64,000 nucleotides of DNA. Source: Coprococcus sp. (GTDB taxonomy: Bacteria; Bacillota_A; Clostridia; Lachnospirales; Lachnospiraceae). The notes under the pieces were generated by a model. The model was not told where the DNA came from, ran no database searches, and saw nothing but the letters and a program-made list of their open reading frames with translations. Numbering within the stretch: position 1 is the first letter of the stretch; the number at the start of each line of letters is the position of its first letter. Below are positions 1 to 7,832 of the stretch, in pieces. The translations under genes and the position numbers were made by a program. The DNA lies in NCBI GenBank assembly GCA_017624085.1, contig JAGANU010000007.1:1-64000 (forward strand). Reading direction: 5' to 3'.

Positions 1-51
1 GAGGTTGCAGATGAGGTAGCTGAGGAAGAGGATGTTGCAGTAGAGGAGTAG
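1..51 (+). CDS. rpsB: 30S ribosomal protein S2, C-terminal end (partial)
   Basis: Only the last 16 codons are inside the window, ending at TAG 49-51. The visible tail is strongly acidic (EVADEVAEEEDVAVEE), the kind of low-complexity extension often found at the C-terminus of S2 in Clostridia. The identification rests on this tail plus the gene directly downstream being tsf, since rpsB-tsf is one of the most conserved bacterial gene pairs. The body of the protein cannot be checked here. Confidence 0.75.
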   Translation, partial: EVADEVAEEEDVAVEE

Positions 52-81
52 TATCCATACTGATTTGCAGGAATTATCCGA

Positions 82-96
82 GTGTCAGCATGACAC
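82..96 (+). other. small hairpin in the rpsB-tsf spacer
   Basis: GTGTCA and TGACAC form a 6-bp perfect stem around a GCA loop in the 87-nt spacer between rpsB and tsf. No T-tract follows, so it is not a standard terminator. In many bacteria the rpsB-tsf spacer lowers tsf expression relative to rpsB; that role here is an inference. Confidence 0.4.
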
Positions 97-138
97 ACGA
101 ATAGAAAGACGTGATATTAATTTGGAGGTAGAAATAAC

Positions 139-1218
139 ATGGCAATTACAGCAGCTCAGGTTAAAGAGTTAAGAGAACTCACAGGTGCCGGTATGATGGA
201 TTGTAAGAAGGCGCTTGCAGAGACTGATGGTAATATAGAAGCAGCAGTAGATGTACTTCGTAAGAGCGGTGCAGTTAAGGCTGAGAAGAAGGCAAGCAGA
301 ATTGCAGCAGAGGGTATCTGCCGTTCAGCAGTAAACGATACAACAGGTGTTGTTGTTGAGGTTAACTCAGAGACAGACTTTGTTGCAAAGAATGAGATAT
401 TCCAGTCATTTGTTCAGTCAGTGGCTGACCAGGCTCTTGCTTCTTCACTTACAGGTGGAAAGGATGGCGAGGATGTTGATACTCTTCTTTCAGAGAATGG
501 CCTTAAGGAAGCTCTCGTAGAGAAGACAGCAACAATCGGTGAGAAGTTATCATTCCGTAGATTTGAGAAGATTTCAGGCGATGTGGTTGTTGATTACTTA
601 CATGGCAATGGAAGAATCGGTGTTCTTGTTGCAGGTGTAGGAGCATCCGGTGATGATGTTAAGGAAGCACTTAAGAACATCGCAATGCAGATTGCAGCTA
701 TGAATCCTGAGTATATCTGCAGAGCAGATATATCAGCAGAGGCTATGGACAAGTTAAGAGAGATCACTGTTGACAGTGCATTAAACGCACCTGATACACT
801 TCCAAAGCCAATACTTATGAAGCTAATCAACAAGGCTCTTGATGGCGTATGGAGTGCAGAGGATGTAGCTATATATGAGGAGAAGAAGAACAACATGAAC
901 TTCTTATTCAACTTCCTTTCTGCAGAGGCAAAGGCCCAGCTTGCAGAGCTTGCTATGGCTGACAAGGAGACAATCGTTGCTGACAAGATTTTCACAGGAC
1001 TTGTTGAGGGTCGTATCTCAAAGCAGGTTAAGGAGATCAGCCTTCTTGATCAGGTTTACGTTAAGGCTGAGGATGGAAAGCAGACAGTTGCTAAGTATCT
1101 TGAGTCAGTAAACAAGGATCTCAAGATTGCCAAGTTCGTTCGTTTTGAGGTTGGCGAGGGTATGGAGAAGAAGAATGAGGATTTTGCAGCTGAGGTTGCA
1201 AAGCAGATGAACGGTTAA
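139..1218 (+). CDS. tsf: translation elongation factor Ts, with enlarged C-terminal half
   Basis: EF-Ts is the guanine-nucleotide exchange factor that recycles EF-Tu during translation. The N-terminal UBA-like domain (about residues 1-55, with LRELTGAGMMDCKKAL) and the core signature VNSETDFVAKN near residue 75 are intact. RBS GGAGGT lies just upstream of ATG 139. At 359 residues it is about 50 longer than the usual 300-310. The extra residues lie roughly between 212 and 275, between the NPEYICRADIS segment and the conserved VEGRI. This segment (with NKALDGVWSAEDVAIYEEKK) is in frame and rich in Lys and Glu. It is co-oriented with and presumably co-transcribed with rpsB. Function is certain; the purpose of the insertion is unknown. 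Confidence 0.97.
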   Translation: MAITAAQVKELRELTGAGMMDCKKALAETDGNIEAAVDVLRKSGAVKAEKKASRIAAEGICRSAVNDTTGVVVEVNSETDFVAKNEIFQSFVQSVADQALASSLTGGKDGEDVDTLLSENGLKEALVEKTATIGEKLSFRRFEKISGDVVVDYLHGNGRIGVLVAGVGASGDDVKEALKNIAMQIAAMNPEYICRADISAEAMDKLREITVDSALNAPDTLPKPILMKLINKALDGVWSAEDVAIYEEKKNNMNFLFNFLSAEAKAQLAELAMADKETIVADKIFTGLVEGRISKQVKEISLLDQVYVKAEDGKQTVAKYLESVNKDLKIAKFVRFEVGEGMEKKNEDFAAEVAKQMNG

Positions 1219-1256
1219 TCCGCTTTTTCACTATATACTATAATATAAGATTTAAG

Positions 1257-1295
1257 GTCTCCGGGTGCTCATTATGTGTGTTCGGGGGCTTTTTT
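1257..1295 (+). terminator. intrinsic terminator after rpsB-tsf
   Basis: GTCTCCG (1257-1263) pairs with CGGGGGC (1283-1289), using two G-U pairs, and is followed by TTTTTTATT. It sits 40 nt after the tsf stop. Confidence 0.7.
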
Positions 1296-1336
1296 ATTGA
1301 TTGAAACAGATTGTGAGCTGTTGTTTTATTTTTCAG

Positions 1337-1364
1337 TTGTAAAAGTGTCATAATCTGTTATAAA
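1337..1364 (+). promoter_or_regulatory. putative sigma-A promoter for the purine permease
   Basis: TTGTAA and TATAAA are separated by 16 nt, about 50 nt upstream of the permease start. I looked for a purine-riboswitch fold in the remaining leader and did not recognise one. Confidence 0.5.
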
Positions 1365-1411
1365 ATAGAAGCGTATTTGTTTATTAATATTTTTAAGAAA
1401 GGGAGACGTTT

Positions 1412-2869
1412 ATGGACAAATTCTTCAAAATCACAGAACGTGGATCTAGCATCAGAGCTGAGATCGTAGCAGGAATTACAACATTCTTTGCTATGGCCTA
1501 TATTGTTCTTGTTAATCCAAACCAGGTTGCAGCTGAGGGAGGTAACGGATGGCTGGCACAGATTATTCCTGAGCTTTCCGGAGATCTTGGAACAATTTGG
1601 AATGCAGTATTTATTGCATCAATTCTTGTTGCCATTATCGGTACACTTCTTATGGCATTTTTAGCAAATATGCCATTTGCTCAGGCCTGTGGAATGGGTC
1701 TTAACTCATTCTTCTGTACAATTTTTGTAGCAGGTGCCGGATTTGCAGGTGCCAGCGTAATCAAGGGATATCAGGCGGGACTTGTAATTGTATTTATTTC
1801 AGGTATTGTATTCCTTATTCTTTCAGTAACAGGGCTTCGTAAGTATATTGCAGTTGCTATGCCGGACTGCCTTAAGAAATCCATACCGGCAGGTATTGGT
1901 CTTTTTATCGCACTTATCGGACTTAAAAATGCATCTCTTATACAGGACAACCCATACACATTTGTTCAGCTGTTTGATTTCCACGGTGTAATCGCAAACG
2001 GTGAATCAGCAAAGGATATCATCGCTCAGATAGCACCACCGGTTGTAGCTTTCCTTGGATTTGTTATTATTGCAATTCTTGATAAGCTTAAGGTAAAGGG
2101 CAGTATCATTATCGGTATCATTGCATCAACAGTTATTTACTATGTAATGATGCTTCAGGTTCCAAGCTTTGACTTCTCATCAATCGGACAGTCCTTCAAG
2201 GATTTTGCAAATGTGGGACTTTTTGGAGTATTCTCAGGTGATGCATGGAAGGATGCCTTCTCAGCTGAATATATTGGTGGCGTTTTCTCTGCAATTATGC
2301 TTGTAGTAAGCTTCTGCCTTGTTGATATGTTTGATACAATCGGAACACTTTACGGTGCAGCATCTCAGGCAGATATGTTAGATGAGAACGGTGATCCAAT
2401 CAACCTTGACAAGTGTATGCTTTGCGACTCAATAGGTACAGCAACAGGTGCCGTGCTTGGAACATCAACCTGTACAACCTTTGTTGAGTCAGCATCAGGT
2501 ATCGCAGCAGGTGGTAGAACAGGTCTTTCAAGTGTAGTAACAGCACTTTGCTTTGCAGTGTGCTTGTTCCTCAGCCCTGTTGCAACAATCATCCCATCAT
2601 GTGCAACTGCTCCGGCTCTTATATTTGTCGGCGTGCTTATGGCTAAGAACTTCTCGAAGGTTGATATGGATGATATTGCATCTGCTGTTCCGGCATTTGT
2701 TACCTTCCTCATGATGCCACTCACATACTCTATTTCAAATGGTATCGGTGTAGGTGCTATAACATATGTTCTTATCACTCTGTTTACAGGAAAGTATAAG
2801 AAGAAGGATATCGTTGTAACTCTTATTGCACTTCTTTTCATCGTAAAGTTTGTGACGGTTACAATGTAG
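1412..2869 (+). CDS. NCS2-family purine (guanine/hypoxanthine) permease, AzgA/PbuG type
   Basis: A proton-coupled nucleobase importer of the cytoplasmic membrane. The N-terminus (RAEIVAGITTFFAMAYIVLV) is the hallmark of the AzgA/PbuG branch of the NCS2 family, followed by NPNQVAAEG and about a dozen hydrophobic segments. Conserved stretches include CGMGLNSFFC near residue 95 and VDMFDTIGTLYGAASQAD near residue 310. At 485 residues it is slightly longer than typical PbuG (about 430-460). The start ATG 1412 follows GAAAGGGAG. It stands alone with its own promoter and terminator. Substrate preference (guanine/hypoxanthine or adenine) is inferred from the family only. Confidence 0.9.
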   Translation: MDKFFKITERGSSIRAEIVAGITTFFAMAYIVLVNPNQVAAEGGNGWLAQIIPELSGDLGTIWNAVFIASILVAIIGTLLMAFLANMPFAQACGMGLNSFFCTIFVAGAGFAGASVIKGYQAGLVIVFISGIVFLILSVTGLRKYIAVAMPDCLKKSIPAGIGLFIALIGLKNASLIQDNPYTFVQLFDFHGVIANGESAKDIIAQIAPPVVAFLGFVIIAILDKLKVKGSIIIGIIASTVIYYVMMLQVPSFDFSSIGQSFKDFANVGLFGVFSGDAWKDAFSAEYIGGVFSAIMLVVSFCLVDMFDTIGTLYGAASQADMLDENGDPINLDKCMLCDSIGTATGAVLGTSTCTTFVESASGIAAGGRTGLSSVVTALCFAVCLFLSPVATIIPSCATAPALIFVGVLMAKNFSKVDMDDIASAVPAFVTFLMMPLTYSISNGIGVGAITYVLITLFTGKYKKKDIVVTLIALLFIVKFVTVTM

Positions 2870-2929
2870 CAGTCATAAAAGCCATTCGTATTTCGTATGA
2901 TGGTATTTTATGCAGTTAAAAATATAAAA

Positions 2930-2972
2930 GTCGCAGGGTATATCGTGAAGTTGATATATCCTGCGGCTTTTT
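2930..2972. terminator. bidirectional terminator between the permease and tRNA-Arg
   Basis: A 15-bp stem (2930-2944 with 2953-2967, two G-U pairs) has an 8-nt loop. It is followed by TTTTT on the + strand and, read on the - strand, by a T-rich tract (TTTTATATTTTTAA). It can therefore end transcripts from both the permease and the convergent tRNA gene. Confidence 0.85.
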
Positions 2973-3001
2973 GCGTCTTATATAAGTGGTATAATAAAAA
3001 A

Positions 3002-3073
3002 CGTACCAGGGCGGAGTCGAACCGCCCGTCATGGCTCCGGAGGCCATTGCCGTATCCGATTGGCTACTGGTAC
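3002..3073 (-). tRNA. tRNA-Arg (anticodon CCG)
   Basis: Read on the - strand, acceptor arms GTACCAG and CTGGTAC pair perfectly. The anticodon stem ATGGC/GCCAT holds the 7-nt loop CTCCGGA with anticodon CCG, which reads CGG (Arg). The T arm GGGCGGTTCGACTCCGCCC is canonical. The 3' CCA is not encoded: the discriminator G is followed directly by TTTTTT. It has its own upstream promoter. Confidence 0.95.
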
Positions 3074-3082
3074 ACTAGTGGT

Positions 3083-3111
3083 ATAATACTACAAATGAGT
3101 ATTTATATCAA
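3083..3111 (-). promoter_or_regulatory. sigma-A promoter of tRNA-Arg
   Basis: On the - strand TTGATA and TATTAT are separated by exactly 17 nt, with the -10 ending about 9 nt before the mature tRNA 5' end. Confidence 0.75.
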
Positions 3112-3139
3112 CGAAAAGTAAAAACATTTGGACTGGTTA

Positions 3140-3168
3140 TTGAAATATAATTTTGTGAATGGTAGAAT
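3140..3168 (+). promoter_or_regulatory. sigma-A promoter of the 3.2-13.3 kb gene run
   Basis: TTGAAA and TAGAAT have a 17-nt spacer, 27 nt before the ATG at 3195. It is divergent from and almost back-to-back with the tRNA-Arg promoter. Confidence 0.6.
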
Positions 3169-3194
3169 TTTTAGAGACTTTAAGGAGTGATAAT

Positions 3195-4157
3195 ATGTCT
3201 GAAAAACAAACCATTGATATAAATAAATTACAATCGGATAATGATAGTAATGTACCTGAGGATGTCCGTAAGCTGGAAGAGGCGGAGGCAACTGCCGAGT
3301 CGGAAGGCGGACAGAGTATTGATAAGGAAGATGTGGCTGCCGAGTCTGAGGAGGCTCGAAGAAAGCGTCTTTATGATAATTACAAGGTAGACGATCCTGA
3401 AGATATGGATGAGGCTCCTGATACAGGAGATATGTTTGATGATGATGAGCTTGACATAGATGATGCGTATTACTACAGCAGTGAGTCCTTTAAAAAGCCT
3501 GAAAGAAGGAGCTCCAATCACCATTCAAGGATAACCTTAAAAACACTTGCTGCTTTATGGACTCTTTTTGTTATCCTTTTAGGGGGATACATATACTGCT
3601 TTTTTATAAATAAAACATTGTTTACAGATAATGTGGCAGGCCGTGATAACTCTGTTCTAATTGAGGTGCCGGAGAATGCTGTATACTCACTTTGTACGGT
3701 GGATTCAATCAATCAGCTTATTAACAACTATCTCCTTGCCAGGACCAATGTTGATCAGAGCACACTTCGTAGGGTGGTAACCGATCCATCGGAGTATGAT
3801 GATATGACGGCCATATCGATGGCTGCACAGTATATTACAGCGTATAACAGAACCACTTGCTATATTGCACCCGGATTTACCACAGAATCAACAATTGTGT
3901 ATGAGCTTTCAAACCTTGTAATCAAGGATGTGGACAGCTCACCTCTTGATATTCGATGTATATATGTTACAAGGCAGGCAGACGGAACATATAAGATCAA
4001 CAATTCAGAGCTTTCAGATCAGGAAAAAGAGTATATCGACAAGATTACTGCAACAGATGATGTGCAAAGACTTTATAAGCATGTGAAAGAAAACAACGAT
4101 TATCTTCTGAAAACAGATGCAACGCTGAAGGCTTTTCAGGATATGTACAGTAAATAA
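3195..4157 (+). CDS. acidic single-pass membrane protein of unknown function
   Basis: I do not recognise this 320-residue protein. The start at 3195 is chosen because AAGGAG lies 8 nt upstream; an upstream in-frame ATG at 3159 has no RBS and overlaps the promoter. Residues 1-110 are very acidic and look disordered (for example DDDELDIDDAYYYSSES). A short basic stretch and one transmembrane segment (about 113-137, LAALWTLFVILLGGYIYCFF) follow. The remaining 180 residues would lie outside the cell in a type II (N-in) topology. No cysteine pairs, catalytic motif or lipobox are evident in the outer part. It is first in a run leading to rluF and ligA, 33 nt upstream of rluF. Function cannot be assigned. 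Confidence 0.75.
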   Translation: MSEKQTIDINKLQSDNDSNVPEDVRKLEEAEATAESEGGQSIDKEDVAAESEEARRKRLYDNYKVDDPEDMDEAPDTGDMFDDDELDIDDAYYYSSESFKKPERRSSNHHSRITLKTLAALWTLFVILLGGYIYCFFINKTLFTDNVAGRDNSVLIEVPENAVYSLCTVDSINQLINNYLLARTNVDQSTLRRVVTDPSEYDDMTAISMAAQYITAYNRTTCYIAPGFTTESTIVYELSNLVIKDVDSSPLDIRCIYVTRQADGTYKINNSELSDQEKEYIDKITATDDVQRLYKHVKENNDYLLKTDATLKAFQDMYSK

Positions 4158-4190
4158 GAAAAAGTCAAATAAAGGAAAACAGGTGAATAT

Positions 4191-4895
4191 ATGTCTGAAG
4201 GAATAAGACTTAACAAATACTTGAGTGAATCGGGAGTCTGCTCAAGGAGAGAGGCTGATACCCATATTGAGAAGGGAAATGTAAAGATAAACGGAGTAAC
4301 GGCTGTCATGGGACAAAAGGTTATGCCGGGAGACGCAGTGTCCTTTATGGGAAAGACAGTGCAGAAAAAAGATCGTACAGTGATTTTAGCATACAATAAG
4401 CCTATAGGACTTACATGTACAGCCAGCAAGGCTGACCCTGACAGTATATTTGATCACATTGATTATCCTATAAGGCTTCAATACGTGGGACGTCTTGACA
4501 AGGATTCTCAGGGACTGCTCCTCCTTACAAATGACGGAGATTTGTCAAATGCCATTCAGAAGTCGGTGAACAATCATGAGAAGGAATACAGAGTCCGAGT
4601 AAATAAGCCTGTCACAGAGGATTTTCTCTTGAGATTGTCAGGTGGAGTCCCTATTCTTGATACAGTTACGAAGAAATGTAAGGTAAAGAAGATCGATGAC
4701 AGGTCCTTTTCTATCGTGCTGACACAGGGACTTAACAGACAGATAAGAAGGATGTGTGAGACCCTTGGCTACAGAGTTGTAAATCTGAAGCGGGTTAGAG
4801 TATGCAATGTTAAGCTTGGAAATTTGCGCCCTGGGGAGCTTAGAAGACTTACCTTTGAGGAGGAGCAGGAGCTTAGACGTATCGTTGGAATGTAA
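4191..4895 (+). CDS. rluF: 23S rRNA pseudouridine synthase, RluF type
   Basis: Converts uridine to pseudouridine in 23S rRNA (position 2604 in E. coli for RluF). Residues 1-60 form an S4 RNA-binding domain (RLNKYLSESGVCSRREAD). The catalytic motif GRLDKDSQGLLLLTNDGD carries the nucleophile Asp103. The stretches NNHEKEYRV, GVPILDTVTKKCKVKK and QGLNRQIRRMCE are distinctive of RluF rather than RluB or RsuA. At 234 residues it lacks the longer C-terminal tail of the E. coli enzyme (290). ATG 4191 follows AAAGGAAAACAGG. It lies 25 nt before ligA, probably in one transcript. The subfamily call is from remembered conservation. Confidence 0.88.
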   Translation: MSEGIRLNKYLSESGVCSRREADTHIEKGNVKINGVTAVMGQKVMPGDAVSFMGKTVQKKDRTVILAYNKPIGLTCTASKADPDSIFDHIDYPIRLQYVGRLDKDSQGLLLLTNDGDLSNAIQKSVNNHEKEYRVRVNKPVTEDFLLRLSGGVPILDTVTKKCKVKKIDDRSFSIVLTQGLNRQIRRMCETLGYRVVNLKRVRVCNVKLGNLRPGELRRLTFEEEQELRRIVGM

Positions 4896-4920
4896 TGAAA
4901 TCGGATTTAGTGGGGTTTTT

Positions 4921-6879
4921 ATGGATAAGATAGACAGAATTAAGGAGCTTGTGAAGCTGTTAAATGAAGCATCAGAAAAGTACTACATGGAAGACACGGA
5001 GATTATGAGTAATTTGGAGTATGATGCACTCTATGATGAACTGGTTCTTCTTGAGAAGGAGACAGGCATGGTTATGGCTGGCAGCCCAACAGTGAAGGTG
5101 GGCTATGAGGTGGTGAGCGAGCTTCCAAAGGAAACTCATGAGCAGCCTATGCTGTCTCTTGACAAGACAAAGGACGTGGGTGCTCTTGCGTCGTGGCTTG
5201 ACTCACAGAAGGGAGTACTGTCCTGGAAGATGGACGGACTTACAGTTGTACTTACCTACGAGGATGGACGTCTTATAAAGGCAGTTACAAGAGGAAATGG
5301 AGAGATAGGTGAGGTTATAACAGCAAATGCAAGGACGTTTGTCAATGTACCTCACAGCATACCATATACCGGAAAGCTCATAATACGTGGTGAGGCTGTC
5401 ATAAAGTATTCCGATTTCAATACAATAAACGAAAAGATTGCTGATGCTGCAATGAAATACAAGAACCCGAGAAATCTGTGCAGTGGTTCAGTTAGGCAGC
5501 TGGACAGCAGAATAACAAAGGAGAGAAACGTTAATTTTTTTGCTTTTAGCATTGCATCAGATACCGATGCCTGTTTTGACAATTCCTTTATGAATCAGCT
5601 TGACTGGCTTGTTAAGCAGGGCTTTGATGTTGTGGAGCACTGCCTTGTTGACAGCAGTGTGTTACCTGACAGGGTTGCTGAGTTTGCAAAGAGAATAACA
5701 GAAAATGACTTTCCTTCAGATGGCCTTGTGCTTGTCATGGATGATATTGCCTATGGAAAAAGTCTTGGCAGAACGGCGAAGTTCCCGAGAAATGCAATGG
5801 CCTTCAAGTGGGCTGACGAGGAGGCAGTAACCCATCTTCAATATGTTGAGTGGAGCCCGTCAAGAACCGGACTTATTAACCCTGTTGCGGTATTTGATCC
5901 GGTGGAGCTTGAGGGAACAACTGTGAGCCGTGCCAGCATTCACAATGTAAGCATATTGAAATCTCTGGCACTTGGTGAGGGTGATGAGATATGCGTATAT
6001 AAGGCAAACATGATTATTCCGCAGATTGCCCGGAACAATACCATGAGCGGTGCTGTGGAAATCCCAAAGGTATGTCCGGCATGTGGAGGCCCTACTGAGG
6101 TGCGAAGAGAAGAGACAGCTTCAGACCAGGCAGTTGAGACTCTTTACTGTATCAATCAGTTCTGTCCTGCAAAAAAGGTAAAGTCCTTTTCTCACTTTGT
6201 ATCAAGAAACGCCATGAATATTGATGGACTATCGGAGGCGACTATAGAGAAATTTATTGATGAGGGTATACTTGATGAGCTTCCTGATCTGTACAGCTTA
6301 GAGAAGAAGAGGGAACAGATTTCCACCCTTCCGGGCTTTGGAGAAAAGTCGTATGACAATCTTATTGCAGCGATAGATGCGTCAAGACACGCAGATATGT
6401 GGCGTCTTATTAGCGGACTTGGAATCCCAAATGTTGGAGATGCCACAGCGAAAATGATTGCCAGGCATTTTCATAACGACATGGAAGCCGTGAAGAATGC
6501 TACGGTGGAGAACTATGTAGAGATAGATAAGATAGGTCAGGTTATAGCCGAAGGAATAGTCAGATACTTTGACAATGAAAAAAATTGTGTTATCATAGAA
6601 AGGTTAATGAAGGAGCTTACCTTCCGGGAAGAGGCTTCAGATACCATGCAGGATCTTGAAGGTAAGGTGTTTGTAATAACAGGCTCGTTAAATCACTTTG
6701 ACAATAGAAATCAACTGAAAGAGCTTATTGAGAGCAGAGGGGGAACTGTCACAGGTTCTGTATCGGCAAAAACCTCATATCTTATCAATAATGATGTTAA
6801 TTCTTCCTCGTCAAAGAACAAGAAAGCAAAGAGCCTGGGTGTTCCAATTATCTCTGAGGAAGAATTCCTCAATATGTAG
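4921..6879 (+). CDS. ligA: NAD-dependent DNA ligase LigA
   Basis: Seals nicks in replication and repair using NAD+. In order: domain Ia (residues about 1-60, with SNLEYDALYDEL), adenylation domain with the active-site Lys103 in SWKMDG, OB fold, zinc finger (CPACGG ... CINQFCPAKK), helix-hairpin-helix repeats (TLPGFGEKSYDNL, GLGIPNVGDATAK) and a C-terminal BRCT domain (GKVFVITGSL). Length 652 is close to the usual 670. The KMDG form of the motif, in place of the common KIDG, matches what I recall of a LigA branch common in Lachnospiraceae. The open frame extends upstream to 4807 inside rluF, but ATG 4921 matches the LigA N-terminus. The RBS is weak (GTGGGG). Confidence 0.96.
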   Translation: MDKIDRIKELVKLLNEASEKYYMEDTEIMSNLEYDALYDELVLLEKETGMVMAGSPTVKVGYEVVSELPKETHEQPMLSLDKTKDVGALASWLDSQKGVLSWKMDGLTVVLTYEDGRLIKAVTRGNGEIGEVITANARTFVNVPHSIPYTGKLIIRGEAVIKYSDFNTINEKIADAAMKYKNPRNLCSGSVRQLDSRITKERNVNFFAFSIASDTDACFDNSFMNQLDWLVKQGFDVVEHCLVDSSVLPDRVAEFAKRITENDFPSDGLVLVMDDIAYGKSLGRTAKFPRNAMAFKWADEEAVTHLQYVEWSPSRTGLINPVAVFDPVELEGTTVSRASIHNVSILKSLALGEGDEICVYKANMIIPQIARNNTMSGAVEIPKVCPACGGPTEVRREETASDQAVETLYCINQFCPAKKVKSFSHFVSRNAMNIDGLSEATIEKFIDEGILDELPDLYSLEKKREQISTLPGFGEKSYDNLIAAIDASRHADMWRLISGLGIPNVGDATAKMIARHFHNDMEAVKNATVENYVEIDKIGQVIAEGIVRYFDNEKNCVIIERLMKELTFREEASDTMQDLEGKVFVITGSLNHFDNRNQLKELIESRGGTVTGSVSAKTSYLINNDVNSSSSKNKKAKSLGVPIISEEEFLNM

Positions 6880-6902
6880 TATTAGAAAGGACTAGATGTG
6901 TT

Positions 6903-7811
6903 ATGCCTATAAAGATTGATGATGATTTACCTGTAAAGAAGATACTTGAGGATGAGAATATATTTGTCATGGGTAGCGGAAGGGCTATGAGCCAGGATAT
7001 AAGACCCCTTGATATACTTATATTAAACCTCATGCCGCTTAAGGAGGATACAGAGCTTCAGCTTATGAGAAGCCTGTCAAATACTCCCCTTCAGGTTAAT
7101 ATCACTCTGCTTAAGACGGTGTCCTATGTGTCAAAGAACGTTACCCAGGGACATCTGGACAGATTTTATGAAGATTTTGAGAGCGTAAAGAATAGAAAGT
7201 GGGACGGCTTCATAATCACAGGGGCACCTGTTGAAAAGCTGGAGTTTGAAAATGTTGATTACTGGAATGAGCTTAGAGAGATTATGGACTGGTCCGACAA
7301 GAATGTTACATCAACCATGCACATTTGCTGGGGTGCACAGGCAGGTCTATACTATAGATATGGAGTTAGAAAATATGACCTTCCGGAGAAGCTCTCAGGT
7401 GTATATGAGCATCACACCTTCCACAAGAGAACTCCTCTTGTGAGAGGCTTCGATGATACCTTTTACGTGCCACACTCAAGATATACGGGAGTCTCCAAGG
7501 AGGATATCGTGAACAATGAGCACCTGGAGATCGTTGCTGAATCAGACGAGGCAGGTCCATATCTCATCATAGGAGATGGCGGCAAGAACATATTTGTCAC
7601 CGGACATCCTGAATATGATGTGCTGACACTTAGCCAGGAATACCACAGGGATTTGGATAAGGGGATTAACCCTCAGATTCCGGTCAACTATTATCCGGAC
7701 AACAATCCGGACAAGAAGCCTATGAAGACATGGAGATGTCATGCCAACACTCTATACGCCAACTGGCTCAATTATTATGTGTATCAGATGACCCCATACA
7801 AGTGGGATTAA
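6903..7811 (+). CDS. metA: homoserine O-acyltransferase MetA, predicted acetyl-CoA-using
   Basis: First committed step of methionine synthesis: acylation of homoserine in the cytoplasm. The class I glutamine-amidotransferase-like fold has its nucleophile Cys142 in HICWGAQAG and the His235/Glu237 pair in GHPEYD. Length 302 is standard. Residue 111 is Glu (GAPVEKLEF); in characterised MetA enzymes Glu111 goes with acetyl-CoA and Gly111 with succinyl-CoA, so O-acetylhomoserine is the predicted product even though annotation pipelines often write succinyltransferase. ATG 6903 follows GAAAGGA. The 23-nt gap to ligA leaves no room for an S-box riboswitch, so any methionine control must act elsewhere. 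Confidence 0.94.
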   Translation: MPIKIDDDLPVKKILEDENIFVMGSGRAMSQDIRPLDILILNLMPLKEDTELQLMRSLSNTPLQVNITLLKTVSYVSKNVTQGHLDRFYEDFESVKNRKWDGFIITGAPVEKLEFENVDYWNELREIMDWSDKNVTSTMHICWGAQAGLYYRYGVRKYDLPEKLSGVYEHHTFHKRTPLVRGFDDTFYVPHSRYTGVSKEDIVNNEHLEIVAESDEAGPYLIIGDGGKNIFVTGHPEYDVLTLSQEYHRDLDKGINPQIPVNYYPDNNPDKKPMKTWRCHANTLYANWLNYYVYQMTPYKWD

Positions 7812-7832
7812 TGTAATTGCGGAGAAGAAAAT

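Noticed and set aside
1296..1411. Purine riboswitch before the permease gene
   Set aside because: I looked for the conserved three-way junction cores of purine aptamers and did not find them.
2897..3121. 74-codon open frame on the + strand
   Set aside because: It runs through the two-way terminator and the tRNA-Arg gene, has no RBS and no recognisable protein features.
4807..4920. Upstream extension of ligA into rluF
   Set aside because: The extra residues match no LigA; ATG 4921 gives the expected N-terminus.
6880..6902. SAM riboswitch before metA
   Set aside because: The gap to ligA is only 23 nt, far too short for any SAM aptamer.
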